From contig CBDICI010000004.1 of assembly GCA_965277345.1 (NCBI GenBank), forward strand, positions 372,001-436,000: DNA of 64,000 nt. The letters are read 5' to 3'. Shown here piece after piece: positions 56,109 to 63,865 of this stretch (position 1 is its first letter; the number at the start of each line of letters is the position of its first letter). The position numbers and the translations under genes were made by a program. Origin of the DNA: CAIOYC01 sp965277345 (GTDB lineage Bacteria > Pseudomonadota > Alphaproteobacteria > Caulobacterales > Caulobacteraceae). Under the pieces are notes generated by a model. It saw nothing but the letters and a program-made list of their open reading frames with translations, did no database searches and was not told where the DNA came from.

Positions 56109-56605
56109 TGTCACCTGAGGTTGAATTCAATTCGTTCAAAGCGAATTTTGATCGTTCCTCCACACCAATTAGTCTGACTTTTGAAGAAGCCCCATTTGGC
56201 GACAAGGAACCAAGAACTACATATCTCGTCCGTCTGCTTAGGCCGTACTGGATATCGTATGGCACTAAAAAATCGCCAGTCTGCTATATCGGCTCAGGCC
56301 GCGCCAAACGTATACACGACCATCAACAGACCTGGCTCTGGAAGTTGGGAGTTCTTTTTCCCAATCTACGAGGATTTGAGTTGTGGGTTGCTCGCCCCCG
56401 AAAATTAGGTCGAGGTGGAGGCAAATTCTATCAAGAACTTGAGGCAGATTTGGTTTGTGCGTTTAAGAAAAAAACCGACTGCATCCCGATCTTTAATCGT
56501 CGACTTGGGCGCGGGCCTACCCGCTATGATTATGATGCCGACAACCTTTTCGGGCCGGGGTCAGGGCCAGCATTCTCAAAGCTGCTAAATCCGGAAGCGA
56601 TTTAA
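56108..56605 (+). CDS. GIY-YIG-like nuclease-domain protein inserted between sdhA and sdhB
   Basis: A 165-residue protein that I read as a degenerate stand-alone GIY-YIG domain. The first strand is TTYLVRLL (residues 37-44, in place of GIY). The second is CYIGSGRAKRIHDH (59-72), with the YIG triad, an Arg and His. A Glu-containing helix QELEADLV (109-116) and the closing IPIFNRR with Asn130 follow; these are the catalytic positions of GIY-YIG nucleases. GC is about 48 % (231 of 480 bases by hand count at 56101-56580) against well over 60 % on both sides. It starts within the sdhA stop (TGATG) and ends four bases before sdhB, so it is co-transcribed and probably coupled. Homing-type nuclease or captured gene are possible; activity is unproven. 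Confidence 0.72.
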   Translation: MSPEVEFNSFKANFDRSSTPISLTFEEAPFGDKEPRTTYLVRLLRPYWISYGTKKSPVCYIGSGRAKRIHDHQQTWLWKLGVLFPNLRGFELWVARPRKLGRGGGKFYQELEADLVCAFKKKTDCIPIFNRRLGRGPTRYDYDADNLFGPGSGPAFSKLLNPEAI

Positions 56606-56609
56606 ATCT

Positions 56610-57389
56610 ATGGTCCAGCTCACCCTCCCCAAAGGCTCCAAGGTCGTCAAAGGCCGCCATCATCCGGCGCCGGAGGGGGCGAAGACGGTCAAGACCTTCA
56701 AGGTCTATCGCTACGATCCCGAGGGCGACGCCAGCCCGCGCTGGGACACCTATGACGTGGACGTCTCGGCCTGCGGGCCGATGGTGCTGGACGTGCTGCT
56801 GCACATCAAGAACACCATGGACCCCACCCTGGCCCTGCGCCGCTCCTGCCGCGAGGGCGTGTGCGGTTCGTGCGCCATGAACATCGGCGGGCGCAACACG
56901 CTGGCCTGCACGCATGGGCACGAGGACTATGCGTCGGGCGTGTCGGTTTCGCCCCTGCCCAGCCAGCCGGTGCTGAAAGATTTGGTGCCGGACCTCAATC
57001 TTTTCTTCGCCCAGTACGCCTCCATCGAGCCCTGGCTGCAGACCGAGACCCCCGCGCCGCAGCGCGAGTGGGATCAGGCGCCGGTCGATCGCCAGAAGCT
57101 CGACGGCCTCTACGAGTGTATCCTCTGCGCCTGCTGCACCACCTCGTGCCCGAGCTACTGGTGGAACGGCGACAAGTATCTCGGCCCGGCGGCGCTGTTG
57201 CAGGCCTATCGCTGGCTGGCCGACAGCCGCGACGAGGCGAAAGGCGCCCGCCTCGACAATCTCGAGGACCCGTTCAAGCTCTATCGCTGTCACACCATCA
57301 TGAACTGCGCCCAGGTCTGTCCCAAGGGCCTGAACCCGGCCAAGGCCATCGCCCAGATCAAGGCGCTGATGGTCGAGCGCGTGGTCTGA
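56610..57389 (+). CDS. sdhB: Succinate dehydrogenase iron-sulfur protein SdhB
   Basis: A 259-residue subunit carrying three clusters: CREGVCGSCAMNIGGRNTLAC for [2Fe-2S], CILCACCTTSC for [4Fe-4S] and CHTIMNCAQVCPKGLNP for [3Fe-4S]. The N-terminus MVQLTLPKGSKV is the usual alphaproteobacterial one, so nothing was lost at the insertion next to it. No strong ribosome site precedes the ATG; the best is GGAAG 12 bases upstream, inside the inserted gene, making coupling to that gene likely. Confidence 0.96.
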   Translation: MVQLTLPKGSKVVKGRHHPAPEGAKTVKTFKVYRYDPEGDASPRWDTYDVDVSACGPMVLDVLLHIKNTMDPTLALRRSCREGVCGSCAMNIGGRNTLACTHGHEDYASGVSVSPLPSQPVLKDLVPDLNLFFAQYASIEPWLQTETPAPQREWDQAPVDRQKLDGLYECILCACCTTSCPSYWWNGDKYLGPAALLQAYRWLADSRDEAKGARLDNLEDPFKLYRCHTIMNCAQVCPKGLNPAKAIAQIKALMVERVV

Positions 57390-57401
57390 CCGCGCCCTGA
57401 C

Positions 57402-57584
57402 ATGGCGGGCCTGAAGAACAAGCGCGGCTTCATCGACAAGGATCGCCTCGACCTGTCCGAGCGGCAGGCGGTGGAATACTGGATGAAGCGCTGGGGTGTG
57501 ACGCGCGACCAGCTTACCGCAGCCCACCGCAAGGCCGGCCGCATGGTCAAGGACATCGCGGCGGAGCTTGGCAAGAAGCGGTGA
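57402..57584 (+). CDS. DUF3606 small protein
   Basis: A 60-residue basic helical protein that matches DUF3606: an RIDLSE-type start (here DRLDLSERQAVEYW) and GVTRDQLTAAHRKAG. Such proteins are common in alphaproteobacteria and have no known function. It follows sdhB by 12 bp and may ride on the sdh transcript. Confidence 0.8.
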   Translation: MAGLKNKRGFIDKDRLDLSERQAVEYWMKRWGVTRDQLTAAHRKAGRMVKDIAAELGKKR

Positions 57585-57588
57585 CGCC

Positions 57589-57963
57589 TCAGCCCAGCCT
57601 GAGCCCCCCGGCGACGACATAGGCCGAAAAGTCGCTGTCGCGCGTAAGCAGCGCCACGTCGGAGTCGATGCAGGCCTGGGCGATCAGCGCATCGCCGAGG
57701 CGTGCCCGACGGCCAAGGCGAAGCACTTCTCGGCGAAGCGCGCCGGCGCGGGTCCAGTAGCCCGGCAAAACCGGCAGTTCCGGAAGTCCGCTGAGCTGGG
57801 CGAGGAGGTTGGGTGCGGCATTTCGGCCTGAAAGCAGCTCGGTAAGCGTCGCCCCGGGCATGACTAACGATTCTTGCTCGGCTAATCGACGAACCTGTTC
57901 GGCCTCCGCGAAGTCGCGTCCCTCGAACCAAGGGATCGCGATACTGCTGTCGATGGCGATCAC
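57589..57963 (-). CDS. vapC: VapC-type PIN-domain ribonuclease toxin
   Basis: A 124-residue PIN domain. The acidic metal-binding residues are Asp in VIAIDSS, Glu in TLTELLSG, Asp in RLGDALIAQA and Asp in LLTRDSDF. VapC toxins cut tRNA or rRNA when released from VapB. The start is GTG at 57963, overlapping the vapB stop (GTGA). A longer frame to 58005 re-reads vapB. It is convergent with the DUF3606 gene, four bases apart. Confidence 0.9.
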   Translation of the reverse strand: MIAIDSSIAIPWFEGRDFAEAEQVRRLAEQESLVMPGATLTELLSGRNAAPNLLAQLSGLPELPVLPGYWTRAGALRREVLRLGRRARLGDALIAQACIDSDVALLTRDSDFSAYVVAGGLRLG

Positions 57964-58181
57964 CAAACCTTGTCTTCTTCGTCCTTGCCCCGCAGCTCCT
58001 GCCAAGTCGCGCTGAAATCGATCTTGCCGCGCAGATCTAGAAACGCCCGAAAGGCGGAGCTTCTCATCTGGGCTTCCAAAGCCTCGCGGATTGTCTCGGT
58101 GACGCCCTTACCGGACAGGCTCGTGGTGCTGTCGAGCAAGTCGGCGGGCAGGTTGACGGTGATCTTGCGCATCGCAGTCAT
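57960..58181 (-). CDS. vapB: VapB-type ribbon-helix-helix antitoxin
   Basis: A 73-residue antitoxin. The N-terminal RKITVNLPADLL strand and GVTETIREALEAQ helix form a ribbon-helix-helix DNA-binding domain. The C-terminal part (FRAFLDLRGKIDFSATWQELRG) should wrap the toxin. ATG 58181 or the third Met-codon region at 58172 could be the start. It is coupled to vapC by a 4-bp overlap. Confidence 0.88.
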   Translation of the reverse strand: MTAMRKITVNLPADLLDSTTSLSGKGVTETIREALEAQMRSSAFRAFLDLRGKIDFSATWQELRGKDEEDKVW

Positions 58182-58193
58182 GCGACCACCGTA

Positions 58194-58210
58194 CCATACG
58201 CGTCATATGG
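58194..58210. promoter_or_regulatory. Candidate VapBC operator
   Basis: An inverted repeat CCATA (58194-58198) and TATGG (58206-58210) separated by 7 bp lies just 13 bp before the vapB start. Toxin-antitoxin complexes normally repress their own promoter through such short palindromes. Confidence 0.4.
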
Positions 58211-58264
58211 CGTGAAGATGCGGCTGCGGTGCCCAGCTTCGGCCGTAGGAAATGGTCGAGGGCG

Positions 58265-59227
58265 TCACGACGCGACGCAGGCGGCCTTGGTGCGCACGCC
58301 GCGGGCGCGGATCTTCACCGCGGTAGGGGCGGTGAGTCCATAGCGGGTGTCGAACTCGCTGACCACCGAACAGGCCTCCTCACGCCGGCCGAGTTGCGCC
58401 AGCGAGGCGGACAGCTTCACCGTGGCGTCGGGGGCCCACGCCGTTTTGGGCCAGCCCTTCAACGCCTCGGCATAGGCGCGCGCCGCCTGGCCGTAGTCGG
58501 ACTGGATATAAAGGCTCTCACCCAGGCGGTAGCGCGCCTCCCTGCCCCGGGCGCCCGCGCCCCAATGGGAGACGAAGTCCTGCCAGGCCTGGCTTGCGCC
58601 CGCATAGTCGCCCTGGTCCTGCAAGGCGATCGCGTTGCGATAGGCCGCGCCTTCGTTGTTGGCCGCCGCCGTGGGCGGCCCCCCCAGCACCTCGCGCGGG
58701 TTGTCCAGGGCGCGCTCGTTGGCGCGGGTGGTGGCGTCGGCGTCGCCCCGCCCGCCGCGCTGGGGCGGGGGCGGCGGTTCGGTGGAGGCTTGGGGTTGCG
58801 GCTGGGCCCCGCCCCCGCCGCCGGCGAACTGGGCCTCCAGCCGCGCGACGCGGTCGGTCATCGCCTGCAACTGGGCGCGCAGCTCGATCACCGAGTCGTG
58901 CGCCTGCTGGGCGTTGCGACGGGTCTCATCAAGATCGTGGGTCGCCACCTCGATCTGACCGGACAGCCGGCGGATACTCTGATCCATGTCGTCCAGCTTG
59001 GCCTGCAGCGCGGTCACGGCGGGATCGGGGCCTTCGGGCCTGACCACTACCGGCTGGCCGGTGTCGCGACCTTGGAAGACGATGGAGCGGGTCTCGCGCA
59101 GCTGCTTCTCCAGCCGGTCAAGGCGTCGGTCGGTATCGGTCTGCGCGCTCGCCGGCGCGGTGATCGCCAGCGCGGACAGCGCCAGGGTGATCGCCGCCAC
59201 CATGCCGGTTCCGAAGGCCATCCTCAT
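58265..59227 (-). CDS. cpoB: CpoB/YbgF, Tol-associated periplasmic coordinator
   Basis: A 320-residue periplasmic protein. A signal peptide ends PASAQ near residue 29, and an N-terminal trimerising coiled coil spans about residues 30-135 with heptads such as DRRLDRLEKQLRETR. A Gly/Pro-rich linker (137-175) and a C-terminal block of tetratricopeptide repeats follow (YRNAIALQDQGDYAGASQAWQDFV and similar). CpoB links Tol-Pal to peptidoglycan synthesis during division. It is last in the tol operon, two bases after pal. Confidence 0.9.
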   Translation of the reverse strand: MRMAFGTGMVAAITLALSALAITAPASAQTDTDRRLDRLEKQLRETRSIVFQGRDTGQPVVVRPEGPDPAVTALQAKLDDMDQSIRRLSGQIEVATHDLDETRRNAQQAHDSVIELRAQLQAMTDRVARLEAQFAGGGGGAQPQPQASTEPPPPPQRGGRGDADATTRANERALDNPREVLGGPPTAAANNEGAAYRNAIALQDQGDYAGASQAWQDFVSHWGAGARGREARYRLGESLYIQSDYGQAARAYAEALKGWPKTAWAPDATVKLSASLAQLGRREEACSVVSEFDTRYGLTAPTAVKIRARGVRTKAACVAS

Positions 59228-59229
59228 GC

Positions 59230-59787
59230 TCAGCCCGCCGAGCCTGAGGTGATGGCGGTATGGCCGTTCCGGTTCTTGGCCATCGCCTCGTCCGAACCAC
59301 CGGAATCCAGCGGCCGCTCCTTGCCGTAGGAGATGGTGGTGATGCGCGAGGGGCTGACACCGTGGGCGACCAGATAGGCCCGCACCGAGTCGGCGCGGCG
59401 CCCGGCCAGGGCGAAGTTATACTCTTCCGTGCCGCGCTCGTCGGCATTGCCCTCCACACGTACCTGCACCTGAGGATAGCGCTGCAGCCATTGGGCCTGA
59501 CGCTCGAGGATGGGCTGTCCATCGGACCGGATCGCGTACTGGTCATAGTCGAAATAGACCCGATCGCCGGCGTTCGTCTCGAAGTCCTGCATCGAGCCCG
59601 GCAGGGCGCCGGTGCTGCGGGTGGAGACCCCGCCGTCATACCGTGGCGGCGGCGGGGGCGGCGGGGGTGTGCGGTCGCCGGGGGTGGAGGCCACGGCGAC
59701 CGGCGGCGGCGGCTTGTGCGTGGCGCAGGCCGACAGCGCGGCGGCGGCGGCGAGCACAGCGGCGATCTTGACGAGATTAGACGACAT
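59230..59787 (-). CDS. pal: Pal, peptidoglycan-associated lipoprotein
   Basis: A 185-residue outer-membrane lipoprotein. It has a lipobox LSAC near residue 20, a linker with a run of eight Pro, then an OmpA-like domain. The peptidoglycan-binding motif is NADERGTEEYNFALAGRRADSVRAYL-like, with the key Asp and Arg present. ATG 59787 is preferred because AAGGA lies eight bases before it; an ATG 21 bases upstream is not needed. Confidence 0.93.
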   Translation of the reverse strand: MSSNLVKIAAVLAAAAALSACATHKPPPPVAVASTPGDRTPPPPPPPPRYDGGVSTRSTGALPGSMQDFETNAGDRVYFDYDQYAIRSDGQPILERQAQWLQRYPQVQVRVEGNADERGTEEYNFALAGRRADSVRAYLVAHGVSPSRITTISYGKERPLDSGGSDEAMAKNRNGHTAITSGSAG

Positions 59788-59804
59788 GGGGTGGGTTCCT
59801 TTCG

Positions 59805-61121
59805 TCATTTCAGCAGGGGCGACCAGGTGGGGTCGGTGGCCGGCAGGTTATAGGGGGCGGGACGCAGGTTCTGGCCGGAAACATCGACGGTATAGAGCCG
59901 GGGCCCCGCGCCGTGGCTGGCCTCCCGCGCGAAGATCAGCACCCGTCCATTGGGCGCCCAGGCGGGGCTTTCGTCGAGATAGGACGAGGTCAGCGTCCGC
60001 TCCTCCGAGCCGTCGGCCCGCATCACGCCGATATGGAACTCCCCGCCCTGCTGGCGTGTGAAGGCGATGAAGTCGCCCTTGGGGCTCCACACTGGGGCGG
60101 TGTAGCGGCCGGACCCGAACGAGATGCGGTGCACGTTCGAGCCGTCGGTGTTCATCACATAGAGCTGGGGCGCTCCGCCGCGGTCGGAGTTGAACACGAT
60201 CTGGCGGCCGTCGGGGGAGAACGAGGGCGACGTATCGATGGCCGCGTCCGTGGTCACCCGCGTCACCGCGCGCGAGCGCAGGTCCATGGTGTAGATGTCG
60301 GTATTGCCGGCCCGATCGACGGAGAAGGCCACCTTGCCGCCATCGGGCGAGAAGCGCGGCGCGAACACCATGCCCTGGAAGCTGCCGAGGCTCTCCTGCC
60401 GGTTGGAGTCGAGGTCGAGCAGATAGACCCGTGCGCTGTCGGCCCGCAGCGCCATATAGGCGATCTGCTTGCCGCTGGGCGAGAAGCGCGGGCTCAGCAC
60501 CAGATAGTCGCCCCCGGTCAGATAGCTGGGATTGGCGCCGTCCTGATCCATGATGGCGAGGCGCTTGACCTTGGTCTTGCGCGGTCCGCTTTCGGAGACG
60601 AACACGACGCGGGTGTCGAAATAGCCGTCCTGACCGGTCATGGCCTTGTAGACCGCGTCGGACACCTTGTGCGCCACCCGCCGCCAGTCCTCCGCCGAGG
60701 CGTTGAACTGCAGGCCGAGCAGCTGCTTCTCGCCGAAGGTGTCCCACAGGCGAAAATCGACCCGTAAGCGCCCGTCCGGGCCGATGGTGGCGTGGCCGTT
60801 GACCAGCGCCTGGGCATTAATGGTCTTCCAGTCGGCGAAGCGGGGCGTGTCATCCACGTTCAGCCCCTGCTGGATGAAGCTGGCCGGGTCGAGCGGCTTG
60901 AAGAAGCCGGAGCGATCGAGATCGGCGGAAATTACCCGCGAGACGTCCGCGCCGATTGTCGTGGCGCGAGTGTCGGCGCCGCTCATGGCCGGGATGGCGA
61001 TGGGCAGGGGCTGGATCACCCCCTTGTTGACGTTGATCTCCACCTGCGCGCGCGCCGGGGCGAACGCGGCCGAAGCGGCCAGGACAAAGGTGGCGAACAC
61101 CGCGAACAGGCCTTGGCGCAT
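59805..61121 (-). CDS. tolB: TolB, periplasmic beta-propeller of the Tol-Pal system
   Basis: A 438-residue protein with a signal peptide ending PARAQ. An N-terminal alpha/beta domain (about 30-160) is followed by a six-blade propeller with repeated FSPDGGKVAFSVDRAGNTDIY-type units. It binds Pal and TolA. I choose ATG 61121 (MRQGLF), which has GGAGG eleven bases upstream; ATG 61139 and the open frame to 61319 lack a ribosome site and a proper signal position. A 143-bp gap separates it from tolA. Confidence 0.92.
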   Translation of the reverse strand: MRQGLFAVFATFVLAASAAFAPARAQVEINVNKGVIQPLPIAIPAMSGADTRATTIGADVSRVISADLDRSGFFKPLDPASFIQQGLNVDDTPRFADWKTINAQALVNGHATIGPDGRLRVDFRLWDTFGEKQLLGLQFNASAEDWRRVAHKVSDAVYKAMTGQDGYFDTRVVFVSESGPRKTKVKRLAIMDQDGANPSYLTGGDYLVLSPRFSPSGKQIAYMALRADSARVYLLDLDSNRQESLGSFQGMVFAPRFSPDGGKVAFSVDRAGNTDIYTMDLRSRAVTRVTTDAAIDTSPSFSPDGRQIVFNSDRGGAPQLYVMNTDGSNVHRISFGSGRYTAPVWSPKGDFIAFTRQQGGEFHIGVMRADGSEERTLTSSYLDESPAWAPNGRVLIFAREASHGAGPRLYTVDVSGQNLRPAPYNLPATDPTWSPLLK

Positions 61122-61264
61122 CGGCGCGAAATCCTCCATGGCGCATCGGACCGGAAGCGGTCGCGGCGGGGTCAAGGTACGCGGCTGGCTTGGCGAAACA
61201 AAGGGGCGAAGGTTGGGCGCGGGGAAAGAAATGCGGCCGAACGACAGCGGTTCAGCGCCGCCTG

Positions 61265-62134
61265 CTACTGCCCGGCGCAGGCTTCCTTGGCGTTGAATGC
61301 GGCGGTAAAATCCTTCCACTGGCTATATTTATCCTTTGGAAGCTCCGTGTAGGGCTCACCCCTCAGGACTGCGGTTACTGCGCGACGAGCCAGAGCGGTC
61401 GCTACTGGGCCGTGCGCCTCGACTACCGCCCTATCCACCAGCTCAGGCGGCCCCGCCAGATGGCCATCGGGCAACAGGTGAAAGTGGACGCGAAAAACCC
61501 CGTTGGCATTGCCTTCGACTCCGCAGTTCAAGCCCCATAGTCTGATTAACTTGGCCGTCACAGCGCCGAGTTCGTCGCCGGAAAGCGGACGGACCGGCCC
61601 CGGCGCGACAATGGGCGCCGCGGCGGATCGGGCAGGGCCGCGCGCCCCGCTCGATCTCGGCAAGGTGGCGGTCAGGGCCGCTAGGTCGAGGGGTCTGGCC
61701 GCCTGACGGGCCGATCTTGAGGGCGTCGGCTTGGCCTGGGGCAGCGAGTCGGCCAGCGCCGAGAGATCGACGGGCTTGGCCTCCGCCTTCTTCGGCAGGG
61801 GCGCAGCGGGTGTGGGCTTGGGGACAGGCGCCGGGCGCGGCGGCGGGACTGGCGCGGGCGTGGGCGCAGGCTTCGGCGGCGGGGGTGCCGGCGGCGGGGG
61901 GGGCGCCGGGGTCGGGGCAGGCGCCGGCTCCGGCGTGGTCTCGGGCGTCGGCTCCGGAGCCTGGACCGGCGCGGTGGGCACGTCGGGCGGCGCGTGGGAG
62001 ACGAGGGTCACCGGGGTCGAGGCCATCATCTGGATCGGCTTGGCGGCGAACGGCCACACGATCAGGCCCGCGCCCAGCACGGCGAGGTGCAGGACGACCG
62101 AGACGATCAGCGACGGCGCGCGACTCTCGCTCAT
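61265..62134 (-). CDS. tolA: TolA-like energy-transducing protein
   Basis: A 289-residue protein with one N-terminal membrane helix (about residues 8-28). A long Pro/Ala/Lys linker (45-190) replaces the usual Ala-rich helix, and a C-terminal TolA/TonB-like domain (about 195-285) contains two Cys (LNCGVEG and EACAGQ). It transmits proton-motive energy from TolQR to TolB and Pal. Its TonB-like Pro-rich linker is typical of alphaproteobacteria. It lies four bases after tolR. Confidence 0.88.
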   Translation of the reverse strand: MSESRAPSLIVSVVLHLAVLGAGLIVWPFAAKPIQMMASTPVTLVSHAPPDVPTAPVQAPEPTPETTPEPAPAPTPAPPPPPAPPPPKPAPTPAPVPPPRPAPVPKPTPAAPLPKKAEAKPVDLSALADSLPQAKPTPSRSARQAARPLDLAALTATLPRSSGARGPARSAAAPIVAPGPVRPLSGDELGAVTAKLIRLWGLNCGVEGNANGVFRVHFHLLPDGHLAGPPELVDRAVVEAHGPVATALARRAVTAVLRGEPYTELPKDKYSQWKDFTAAFNAKEACAGQ

Positions 62135-62138
62135 GCCG

Positions 62139-62627
62139 TTACCGGCCTCCCGCTCCCGGCGCGGGCGGCTTGTCCGGCGCGCCGGTGTCGGTGATCAGGT
62201 CGATCTTGCTGAACCCCGAGGTGGACAGCCGCGCCATCACCTGCGCCACATAGCTGTAGGGCGCGCCGCCATCGGCCCGCACATAGATCGGCCGGTCCAG
62301 CCCATCGCCGGCCATGGCGTTCAGCCGCACCGCCAGGACGTCGAGCGTCACCGGCGTCTCGTTGATGAAGGTGGATCCATCGCGGCGCACGGTGATGGTC
62401 AGCGGCTGCTTCTCGTCGTTCACCGCCGCCGCGTCGGTCTTGGGCAGGTCCACCGGCACGCCCACCGTGAGCAGCGGGGCGGAGATCATGAAGATGATCA
62501 GCAGCACCAGCATCACGTCCACCAGCGGCGTGACGTTGATCTCCGACAACGCGCCGCGGCGGGTGCGTCGGCGACGGCCCCGCCCGCGTCCGCGCGTACT
62601 GAACGCATCGTTAGCGGAGAGCGCCAT
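62139..62627 (-). CDS. tolR: TolR, ExbD-family proton-channel subunit
   Basis: A 162-residue protein with a very basic N-terminal tail (nine Arg in RGRGRGRRRRTRRG) and one membrane helix, NVTPLVDVMLVLLIIFMISAPL, carrying the essential Asp. A periplasmic domain and a Pro/Gly-rich end follow. It pairs with TolQ. It directly abuts tolQ, with the tolR start and tolQ stop adjacent. Confidence 0.94.
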   Translation of the reverse strand: MALSANDAFSTRGRGRGRRRRTRRGALSEINVTPLVDVMLVLLIIFMISAPLLTVGVPVDLPKTDAAAVNDEKQPLTITVRRDGSTFINETPVTLDVLAVRLNAMAGDGLDRPIYVRADGGAPYSYVAQVMARLSTSGFSKIDLITDTGAPDKPPAPGAGGR

Positions 62628-63311
62628 TTAGGCCGCGCCCCCCAGCCGCCGCGTCACCGCCGCCGCCAGATCGTCGGCGAAGCTCTCCAGCCGCGCGGTG
62701 TATTTGCCCACATCGGTGGAGAACTTGTTGTAGGCGATATAGGCCGGAATGGCGGCGGCCAGGCCCACGGCGGTGGCGAACAGGGCCTGCGAGATGGCCG
62801 GGGCCACCACGGTCAGGTTGGTGTTCTTCTGCACGGCGATGGCCTGGAACGCGGTCATGATGCCCCACACCGTGCCGAAAAGGCCGACGAAGGGTGAAGC
62901 GGTAGCGACGATGGCCAGGGTGCCGAGGCCATCCTCCACCCGCCCGGCCTCGCGGGCGACGACGCTTTCCAGCGTGCGGTCGATGCGCTGGGTCAAGAGC
63001 GTGATCTGGGTGTCGTTCAGCCCCGCCCGGCGGGCCTCGCGCCATTCGCGCAGGGCGCCCTGCAACATGCGCGGCAGGGCCTGTCTTGGACTCTCGCCCG
63101 CCGCTGCGGCCACATCCTCCAGCGAGCGGCCCGAAGAGACCTGATCCTCGAACCGGTCGGCCTCGCGGTTCAGCGCGGCGAAGCGGAACGCCTTGTCGAT
63201 GATGATCGCCCAGGACCACAGCGAGGCCAGCGCCAGGCCCAGCATCACCAGCTTCACCACCCAGTCGGCGTGCATGAAGCTGGCGACGATGGAGAGATTG
63301 TCGGCGTTCAT
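62628..63311 (-). CDS. tolQ: TolQ, ExbB-family proton-channel subunit
   Basis: A 227-residue three-helix protein. The MotA/ExbB core is LGTLAIVATASPFVGLFGTVWGIMTAFQAI and TAVGLAAAIPAYIAYN, with the channel-lining Thr/Gly pattern intact. ATG 63311 has GGAGG four or five bases upstream; an earlier Met at 63395 would add an unrelated leader. It is first in the tolQRAB-pal-cpoB operon. The usual upstream ybgC is absent and a toxin-antitoxin pair sits there instead. Confidence 0.93.
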   Translation of the reverse strand: MNADNLSIVASFMHADWVVKLVMLGLALASLWSWAIIIDKAFRFAALNREADRFEDQVSSGRSLEDVAAAAGESPRQALPRMLQGALREWREARRAGLNDTQITLLTQRIDRTLESVVAREAGRVEDGLGTLAIVATASPFVGLFGTVWGIMTAFQAIAVQKNTNLTVVAPAISQALFATAVGLAAAIPAYIAYNKFSTDVGKYTARLESFADDLAAAVTRRLGGAA

Positions 63312-63395
63312 CGGGCCTCCGGAGGGGAGCAGGGGAGCGCATCGTCCTAACGCAGACGCGGCGCCGAAACTATGGCGAGCAGGCTCGCGCGACAA

Positions 63396-63417
63396 ATCAT
63401 GAGATGAGTGCTATGAT
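63396..63417. promoter_or_regulatory. Candidate operator of the ParE-type module
   Basis: ATCAT (63396-63400) and ATGAT (63413-63417) form an inverted repeat with a 12-bp spacer directly upstream of the antitoxin ATG at 63426. It lies in the shared promoter region with the divergent tolQ, so the module could affect tolQ expression. Confidence 0.35.
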
Positions 63418-63425
63418 GAAACGCC

Positions 63426-63605
63426 ATGAAGGCTGAACCGACACTCTTTGACGAGGTTGACGACGCGGTCGAGGCCGCCGCCGACGCGGGCGGCTTGGCC
63501 GACATCGCGGCCGAGCGGGTCATTCCCCACGACGAGGTAGCGCGCTGGTTGGAGACCTGGGGCACGCCCGATGAGAAGCCGGCGCCTGCCTCTTGGCTCG
63601 CGTAG
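63426..63605 (+). CDS. Antitoxin of a ParE/RelE-type module
   Basis: A 59-residue acidic protein reading MKAEPTLFDEVDDAVEAAAD at the start, then VIPHDEVARWLETWGTP and an ending EKPAPASWLA. The IPHxEVxxWLxxWGTPxEKP pattern is the typical antitoxin found before RelE/ParE toxins. It overlaps the toxin gene by 13 bases. Confidence 0.85.
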   Translation: MKAEPTLFDEVDDAVEAAADAGGLADIAAERVIPHDEVARWLETWGTPDEKPAPASWLA

Positions 63606-63865
63606 TCTGGTCGCGCCGGGCGATCGCCGACCTCACGGCGATAAGGGCCTATATCCACCAGTCTCGGCCGCTCGCGGCGGCGCGGATGGCCGTCCGCCTT
63701 CGTCATGCCGCTGAGGGTCTCAAGGACTATCCCCACCGGGGACGGTTGCACGGTGGGCTTTGTGAACTGACTGTCATCGCGCCCTACGTGATCCGCTACC
63801 AGGTTACGGAGGAGATCGTTCAAATCGTTCGCATCAGGCACGCTGCCCAAGGTGACGTCGATTAA
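63593..63865 (+). CDS. ParE/RelE-superfamily toxin
   Basis: A 90-residue basic toxin. WSRRAIADLTAIRAYI at the N-terminus, YPHRGRLHGGLCELTV in the middle and PYVIRYQVTEEIVQIVRIRHAAQ at the end fit ParE/RelE. It targets gyrase (ParE) or ribosome-bound mRNA (RelE); which one is not decidable by eye. The start is TTG at 63593, within the antitoxin gene. The stop overlaps that of the convergent pyrF. Confidence 0.88.
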   Translation: MARVVWSRRAIADLTAIRAYIHQSRPLAAARMAVRLRHAAEGLKDYPHRGRLHGGLCELTVIAPYVIRYQVTEEIVQIVRIRHAAQGDVD

